From Pelagophyceae sp. CCMP2097 (Eukaryota > Sar > Pelagophyceae): a DNA stretch of 21,013 bases. This document shows positions 17,601-21,013 of this stretch, piece by piece. The DNA lies in assembly GCA_026770575.1 (NCBI GenBank), contig MU657189.1, positions 330,242 to 351,254 of the forward strand, written 5' to 3'. Numbering within the stretch: position 1 is the first letter of the stretch; each line of letters starts with the position of its first letter. The notes beneath the pieces are model-generated. The model ran no database searches and had not been told where the DNA came from. It saw nothing but the letters and a program-made list of their open reading frames with translations. The translations under genes were made by a program, and so were the position numbers.

Positions 17601-19340
17601 TGAGCCTCTGGCATTCCAAAGACGCGCTGCACGACGCTGGCACAAACTTGGGCGACGAAAGGAAGAGCTGCAGCACCGCAACAGGCGGCCCGACGTCGCG
17701 ATCATCAAACGGCAGCGCGCAGAGCGCCTACGGGAAGCGTGGGTTCGAACCCAGGATTCGAACTTGTGGCCAGGGTGTGCACCCGCGTCTACGTCAGACG
17801 CGCCCCAAAAGCAACAACAGTACCTTGGCGGCTTCGTAGATCACGGCCTCGCTGCGGTGCCGCAGCGACAGCTCCAGGAACTGGTACGCCGCGCGGCCGG
17901 AAGTGGAAGTCGAGGCGCCGGGGCCCTCGGCGGTGAGGATCTGAGTAATGTAGCGGATGAGGAGGCAAGTCGCCATCGGTGACGCGAGAGTGCCCCGAGT
18001 CAATTGCGAGACCATCTTCGAAATGGCCAGCCGGTCGTGCCGCTTGATCTCGTGGAGCAGCGAGAGCGCGTGGAACTGCACCATTTCGGAGGTGGAGTGT
18101 AAAGCTTCTTGGACTTCGTTGACCCACCTATGATAGTATTTCTAGAGTATTTTGCTACACAACTGTGCGAATGCCTTCACCCGCCCCCCCCGCAATCACG
18201 CACCGGCGCACGACGTCTGCGGAGGCTCCCTTGATGAAGTGCGCGCCCGCAACCAGAGCGGCCGAGGCGACCATGCCGTTCTTATCCACGATCGCTTGTT
18301 TCACATACCGCTCAATCGCCCCGAGCATAGTAGAGTCGATCCTAAGGAGCGCGGGGGTTGGTCGTCTCTTGAAAAAGAAAAGAAAAATCGTTGGAACGAT
18401 CAACGATGAGCAACAATCGTCTTTTGGCAACGATCTAACTCACATCTTTGCTAAGACGCGGATCGAGTTGGCGCGAAACAAGTCCTCCGTGCAGTTCATG
18501 TCTTTCGTCAGCGAAGACGTCACGATGATAATGTCGTCGGGGTTGCACGTTTCGGCCACCTGGAGAGCGCGGTTTCCTCGAAAAGCGTGGTTTCCTCAAG
18601 GGATTCAAACGCACCTCTTTGATGAAAAAGTAGACCATGCGCCGCAGCGACGCGTCGTTGGACTGGAAGAGCTTGGTGACGCCGAAGAATACGTCGGTGA
18701 CCTCGGTGGAGGAGAGCGCATCGCCCTAACGTCGTCACGAAATCACCCGACGGTTGGGCGCCCAAACGACATCATGCCGCCCAACCCAAGTCTCCCGCAC
18801 CCGCAAAGGCCCCGGTCTCCCGCTGCAGCTAAGGCCCCGGTCGCCCGCTGCAGCTAAGGCCCCGGTCTCCCCCGCCTCTCGACGCGTAAAAGTGCACCTG
18901 CGTGACGATGTGGAGCAGCTTGGTGATGAGCTGGGAGCACTTGCGCGGCGACTCGGTGACGACCTTGGAGTCGTTGAAGACGCGGCACTCTTGCAACACG
19001 GTGGCCTTTTCGAGGTCTGCAAACGGCGAAGCTGAAAGGTTAGGCGTCGCGATACGGCCACCACAAAAGTCGAGAAAACGAGGGCGCGCGCGGCCGGGGG
19101 TTTTGTGAGGCGGCCGCCCGTCCAGAAAACATCCCCTCCATGCGCAGAGGCGCCCCCGCTGCCTCGCCGCATCGAAAGAGGCAAAGCCGCCTTTCTCCTT
19201 TAAAAATCGGCCGTGCCGCAAACACGGTGCAAAGACGCACGCGTGTCGGCGTCCTCGCGCTTGAACTTGTCCTTGAGGCCCTGCACCTCCTTGACCAGCG
19301 ACTGCAGCGTCAGGCCGCCGCCCTCCTCGGACTCTGCCAT
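11684..19340 (-). CDS. COPG: Coatomer subunit gamma (gamma-COP)
   Basis: COPI coat subunit on Golgi vesicles; it pairs with zeta-COP and binds cargo and ArfGAP. Eighteen exons in transcript order: 19340-19241, 19031-18898, 18725-18615, 18559-18444, 18341-18204, 18127-17824, 17727-17648, 17083-16970, 16411-16304, 15415-15371, 15307-15100, 14091-13942, 13284-13240, 13150-12352, 12246-12152, 12105-11964, 11914-11803 and 11732-11684. All join in phase to 949 aa plus TGA, somewhat longer than the usual 870-890. The adaptin-like trunk (about 34-560) shows [130 protein letters not shown] and [10 protein letters not shown] variable linker (about 560-700) precedes the appendage (about 705-949), with [34 protein letters not shown] and [16 protein letters not shown]. 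The first exon (MAESEEGGG...) is inferred from a GTGCGT donor in the right phase and is the least conserved part. Confidence 0.95.
11741..11800 (-). repeat. 15-nt tandem repeat in COPG intron 17
   Basis: Units of AAAGCGCGTTTTCTC start at 11741, 11756, 11771 and 11786 (the last has two changes), filling most of the 70-nt intron 11733-11802. Removing the intron joins IAVR to [15 protein letters not shown] and the stop. Confidence 0.9.
11915..11963 (-). other. COPG intron 16, a GC-AG intron (49 nt)
   Basis: Read on the - strand, the only donor in phase with the downstream acceptor is G|GCAAGT, the classical GC-AG donor consensus, ending at CCAG. It joins LVDAAAAPG to [14 protein letters not shown] with the spacing expected in the gamma-COP appendage. 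The nearby GT at GGCAA|GTCA would put the next exon out of frame. Confidence 0.8.
12247..12351 (-). other. COPG intron 14, stop-free and 105 nt long
   Basis: It starts GTACGT and ends CTCGTAG. Its length is a multiple of three, with no stop in the host frame, so an annotator would read straight through it. Removal joins DDDDEG to [12 protein letters not shown], matching the normal gamma-COP layout; retention would insert 35 residues (GTLDDGW...). I treat it as an intron. Confidence 0.78.
13151..13239 (-). other. COPG intron 13, a GC-AG intron (89 nt)
   Basis: The preceding 45-nt exon encodes [15 protein letters not shown] and the next begins VRDRATLAL, together the conserved gamma-COP block. 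The junction is GACGAG|GCGCGT...GCATTAG|GTC. No GT donor satisfies phase 0. GCGCGT differs from the gene's common GTGCGT donor only by T to C at +2. Confidence 0.78.
13285..13941 (-). repeat. COPG intron 12, 657 nt, repeat-bearing
   Basis: A GTGCAT donor and TTAG acceptor join LPPLRAS to VAVLLRR. The intron holds GACCGTCTCGGGACCGCCTC-type units (about 13540-13700). It also has a CATTCCGAGTG doublet (about 13720-13740) and CACGTTTGCCCTTTCTC-type units (about 13870-13930). Confidence 0.8.
14092..15099 (-). repeat. COPG intron 11, 1008 nt, GGTCCC satellite
   Basis: It runs from GTATTC to CCATAG and joins STQILFL to [17 protein letters not shown]. From about 14290 to 15010 it is a degenerate satellite on the theme AAGGTCCCYGTGAC. 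A higher-order 56-nt unit occurs twice, starting at 14865 and 14921. A separate AAGCCCCGGTCAGTCAAACA word is duplicated at about 14210-14260. The satellite differs from that of intron 9. Confidence 0.85.
15308..15370 (-). other. COPG intron 10, stop-free and 63 nt long
   Basis: It starts GTGCGT, ends GCGCAG, is phase 2 and a multiple of three long without a stop. Removal gives [15 protein letters not shown], the normal spacing in gamma-COP. Reading through would add 21 residues (CVGPRLIFG...). Conservation of length argues for splicing. Confidence 0.85.
15416..16303 (-). repeat. COPG intron 9, 888 nt, GTCTCGAGGGACC satellite
   Basis: A GTGCAA donor and TTCTAG acceptor join [10 protein letters not shown] to [12 protein letters not shown]. 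About 15540-16250 is built from 12-14-nt units of the form CGTCTCGAGGGACC. These are related to the GAGACGGCC units of the giant intron of the neighbouring gene. An exact doublet AGCGGGAACGCAGAGGC lies at about 16050-16090. Confidence 0.85.
16412..16969 (-). other. COPG intron 8, 558 nt
   Basis: It runs from GTGACG to CCGCAG in phase 2 and joins ALIADQNR to [14 protein letters not shown], one of the best conserved parts of gamma-COP. It holds GGCC/CCGG-rich, weakly periodic sequence related to the neighbouring satellites but no clean tandem array. Confidence 0.85.
17084..17647 (-). repeat. COPG intron 7, 564 nt, with two short tandem arrays
   Basis: A GTTTGT donor and TTTCTAG acceptor join [10 protein letters not shown] to [11 protein letters not shown]. 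One array is GTTCTCGACGGCGCC three times (17300-17344). The other is GCCTCTGCCATTGA and variants four times (17562-17617). The first array's CTCGACGGC core resembles the other intron satellites. Confidence 0.88.
17728..17823 (-). other. COPG intron 6 (96 nt) with tRNA-like T-arm words
   Basis: A GTACTG donor and CCCGTAG acceptor join YEAAK to [15 protein letters not shown]. On the - strand it contains GTTCGAATCC and GGGTTCGAACCC, both like the tRNA B box/T arm, and the hairpin GCGTCTGACGTAGACGC. No cloverleaf with matching acceptor stem is present, so this is at most a tRNA-derived fragment. Confidence 0.5.
18806..18880 (-). repeat. 25-nt tandem repeat in COPG intron 2
   Basis: Three copies start at 18806, 18831 and 18856, sharing AAGGCCCCGGTCTCCCGC and mostly CTGCAGCT; the last is truncated. 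They lie inside the 172-nt intron 18726-18897, which joins LLHIVTQ to [14 protein letters not shown]. Confidence 0.88.
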
Positions 19341-19809
19341 CGTCGCGGCTGGCGCCTTCAGCGAATCCAGAGGCCGACAAAAGGAGAGAGAGGTTTTGGG
19401 TTTGTGGCTGCCTATTCCCATCATGGCGCACCAGAGGTGCTGCAGACCCCCGGAGGGCGCCTTTGGTATGTTGGTGCAGTCGCTTAGCTCTAAGTAGAGG
19501 ACACTTCGAAACGCGAGTAGGCTGGCTTAAGGTTAAGTCCCATTTCGATGTTGATGGCGCAGCGCTGCAGCGGCGAAAGAAGGACCGGCACACCCGGCCC
19601 AAGCCACGCGCCTGGTCGGCCGGCGCGCTCTGCTGTGACGGCGCATGCGCGCGCGGCGGCTGCGGCGCGTGCGGGAACACAAGCGCGGAGAGGAGCGCTA
19701 CGCGAATCCAAGCCTGGCCGACCGGCGCGGGAAACCTGTGCTTCTTGAACGCTGAGTTCCTCCGAGCACATGCGCGCCACTCGCATATCATCTTTGCCGC
19801 TGGGGCAAC
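19341..19809. other. Upstream region of COPG
   Basis: This is the 5' side of the - strand COPG gene. I see no TATA box, no AT-rich island like those before the other two genes, and no supported coding region. The very GC-rich part (19560-19740) gives Arg/Ala-rich open frames on both strands that I regard as chance. Confidence 0.4.
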
Positions 19810-20070
19810 AACCACAACGGGGTCAGAATCACTGGGGCCATTCAGGCATGCCGCTCGGGCGTCGTCCCACTCGGGGTCACTGGAGCCATTCAGGCTTGCC
19901 ACTCGGGCGCCCACAACGGGGTTTGAACCATTTAGGCTTGCCACTCGGGCGCCCACAAAGGGGTTTGTCACTCGGACGCCCACAACGGGGTTTGCCACTC
20001 GGGCGCCCACAACGGGGTTTGAGCCATTCAGGCTACAATTGTAGCCACTCGGGCACCCACTACGGGGTCA
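19810..20070. repeat. Minisatellite upstream of COPG
   Basis: Diverged units built from GCCACTCGGGCGCCCAC and AACGGGGTTTG, alternating with AGCCATTCAGGCTT, are repeated about eight times. The frame that reads LPLGRPQRGL on the + strand is a by-product. The array ends at the palindrome at 20031-20046 plus one last unit. Confidence 0.85.
20031..20046. other. Perfect 16-bp palindrome at the minisatellite edge
   Basis: GGCTACAATTGTAGCC is self-complementary along its whole length and breaks the minisatellite between its last two units. ACAATTG recurs in the next 450 bp (about 20205, 20452 and 20485), always in the lower-GC stretch. Confidence 0.6.
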
Positions 20071-20617
20071 GCGGCTGCGATGTAGCTGCGGTGAAGGACG
20101 GATCGGCACAGCCGGGCCAACCCTCGCGCCACCCTCGCAGCCGCGCGCAGCAGCATGCTACATAGGCGTGGGTCTCGGTCTTCTGGAGAAAAGGTTCCGA
20201 ACTTACAATTGTATAGAACTGCGAATTCGACTGACGGAAAGACGGGCGGACAGACAAAATTGCGCATGGGCGATCTTCAATCAGGCTCCTGAGCCTTTCC
20301 GAAAATATAACGGATCCATTTGCATTGTCCTGGTCTATCAAAATATATCGGTTGAACGGAACCTGGGGCTCAGGAGCTGGATCTTCAATAACGACCCCTG
20401 GAAAAGGGGCCTGGATTTTTTCAAATCCAAAGACCCTCTCCGGGGGTCTGAACAATTGTAGGCGCCTGGGCTCGGACGCGGCGTACAATTGGCGGCGGCG
20501 CTCTTTGTCGCGGGCCGGTGCGAGTATGGGGGAGGGGGGTGAAACACCACCTGATCCAAGAAAGCAGCCGAGACTGCACATCGAGGGGCGGCTGTTGACA
20601 TGAAAATATGACACCAT
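20060..20617 (-). CDS. Hypothetical ORF, 185 codons, doubtful
   Basis: The longest open frame in the lower-GC right end starts at an ATG and includes RYILIDQDNANGSVIFSE and RPSFRQSNSQFYTIVSSEPF, which are less biased than the shadow ORFs elsewhere. I recognise no domain, signal peptide or membrane segment. It ends inside the minisatellite side of the region. It could be a fragment of a mobile element or chance in AT-richer DNA. Confidence 0.2.
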   Translation of the reverse strand: MVSYFHVNSRPSMCSLGCFLGSGGVSPPSPILAPARDKERRRQLYAASEPRRLQLFRPPERVFGFEKIQAPFPGVVIEDPAPEPQVPFNRYILIDQDNANGSVIFSERLRSLIEDRPCAILSVRPSFRQSNSQFYTIVSSEPFLQKTETHAYVACCCARLRGWREGWPGCADPSFTAATSQPLTP

Positions 20618-20719
20618 CTGTCACTGACGTATGCCCTGGCAAAAGGGAATTCCGGTCCCAGTGCCAGGAGCCAGTTAAGAAAAGTGTATATAAACACATC
20701 CAATTCCTATTGAGTTTTT

Positions 20720-20830
20720 TGGTACCCAGACCCGGATTTGAACCGGCGTACATTCATTTCACTTGCTGACATTTTTTCCGATTTTTTTTTAAAATACGCA
20801 AAGCCGGGCTCGAACCGGCGACCTCGTGTA
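20720..20830 (-). other. Two tRNA-like T-arm motifs, no complete tRNA
   Basis: On the - strand, GGTTCAAATCC (20734-20744) and GGTTCGAGCCC (20806-20816) match the tRNA B box. The second sits in the perfect stem GCCGG/CCGGC (20803-20819). A further GGTTCAGTTCCC lies at about 20954-20965. I could not build D and anticodon arms or a matching acceptor stem for any of them, so tRNA pseudogenes or tRNA-derived SINE pieces are more likely than functional genes. Confidence 0.35.
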
Positions 20831-21013
20831 AAACCATTTTTACACACGCTGTTAGTAGACGCAGTAGACCTAATACCTTTGAGCACACGCAACGAACGCA
20901 CTCGCAAGCGAGGGAACAGAACGTCTCTCTGAAGGTGATGTCACAATGGTTCAGACGGGAACTGAACCGCAACCGAGTGCACTAGCCCGACCACAGCGCG
21001 AGACGACACGTCG

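Noticed and set aside
20803..20900. A functional tRNA gene on the - strand
   Set aside because: The T arm is good, but no D arm, anticodon arm with U33 or matching acceptor stem could be built.

Overview
The window is nuclear DNA of a GC-rich, intron-rich protist. It carries three spliced protein-coding genes separated by repeat-rich intergenic DNA. I infer an alga of the pelagophyte/stramenopile type (Aureococcus-like) or a similarly organised lineage. The reasons are the very GC-rich coding DNA, short introns with a GTGCG-type donor, a gamma-COP close to plant-type sequences, and short hairpin elements that behave like introner elements. The taxon is inference; no rRNA or organelle marker is present.

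Layout. (1) 1-1023: no recognised gene, then an AT-rich upstream region with a MITE-like element. (2) 1024-3664, + strand: an SNF2-family chromatin-remodelling ATPase of Fun30/SMARCAD1 type in three exons; its second intron is an introner-like element. (3) 3665-4693: a second introner-like copy and a lower-GC stretch of unknown origin. (4) 4694-9712, + strand: a secreted or Golgi-type glycosyltransferase-like protein in nine exons (348 aa). It is interrupted by an intron of about 2.8 kb made almost entirely of degenerate tandem repeats. (5) 9713-11683: convergent intergenic space with short repeats and no supported gene. (6) 11684-19340, - strand: a complete coatomer gamma subunit (COPG, 949 aa) in 18 exons, all joined in phase. 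Its middle and 3' introns are swollen with short GC-rich satellites. (7) 19341-21013: minisatellite, a low-confidence ORF and tRNA-like fragments.

The three genes have no evident common pathway beyond two of them concerning the secretory system (COPI coat; a glycosyltransferase-like protein with a signal peptide). The notable theme is intron biology. Introner-like hairpins create or sit inside introns, and almost every longer intron contains its own tandem repeat. Two GC-AG introns are demanded by the reading frame, and two stop-free introns of 3n length could be retained. The many long ORFs in the satellite tracts on both strands are shadows of stop-poor repeats, not genes.
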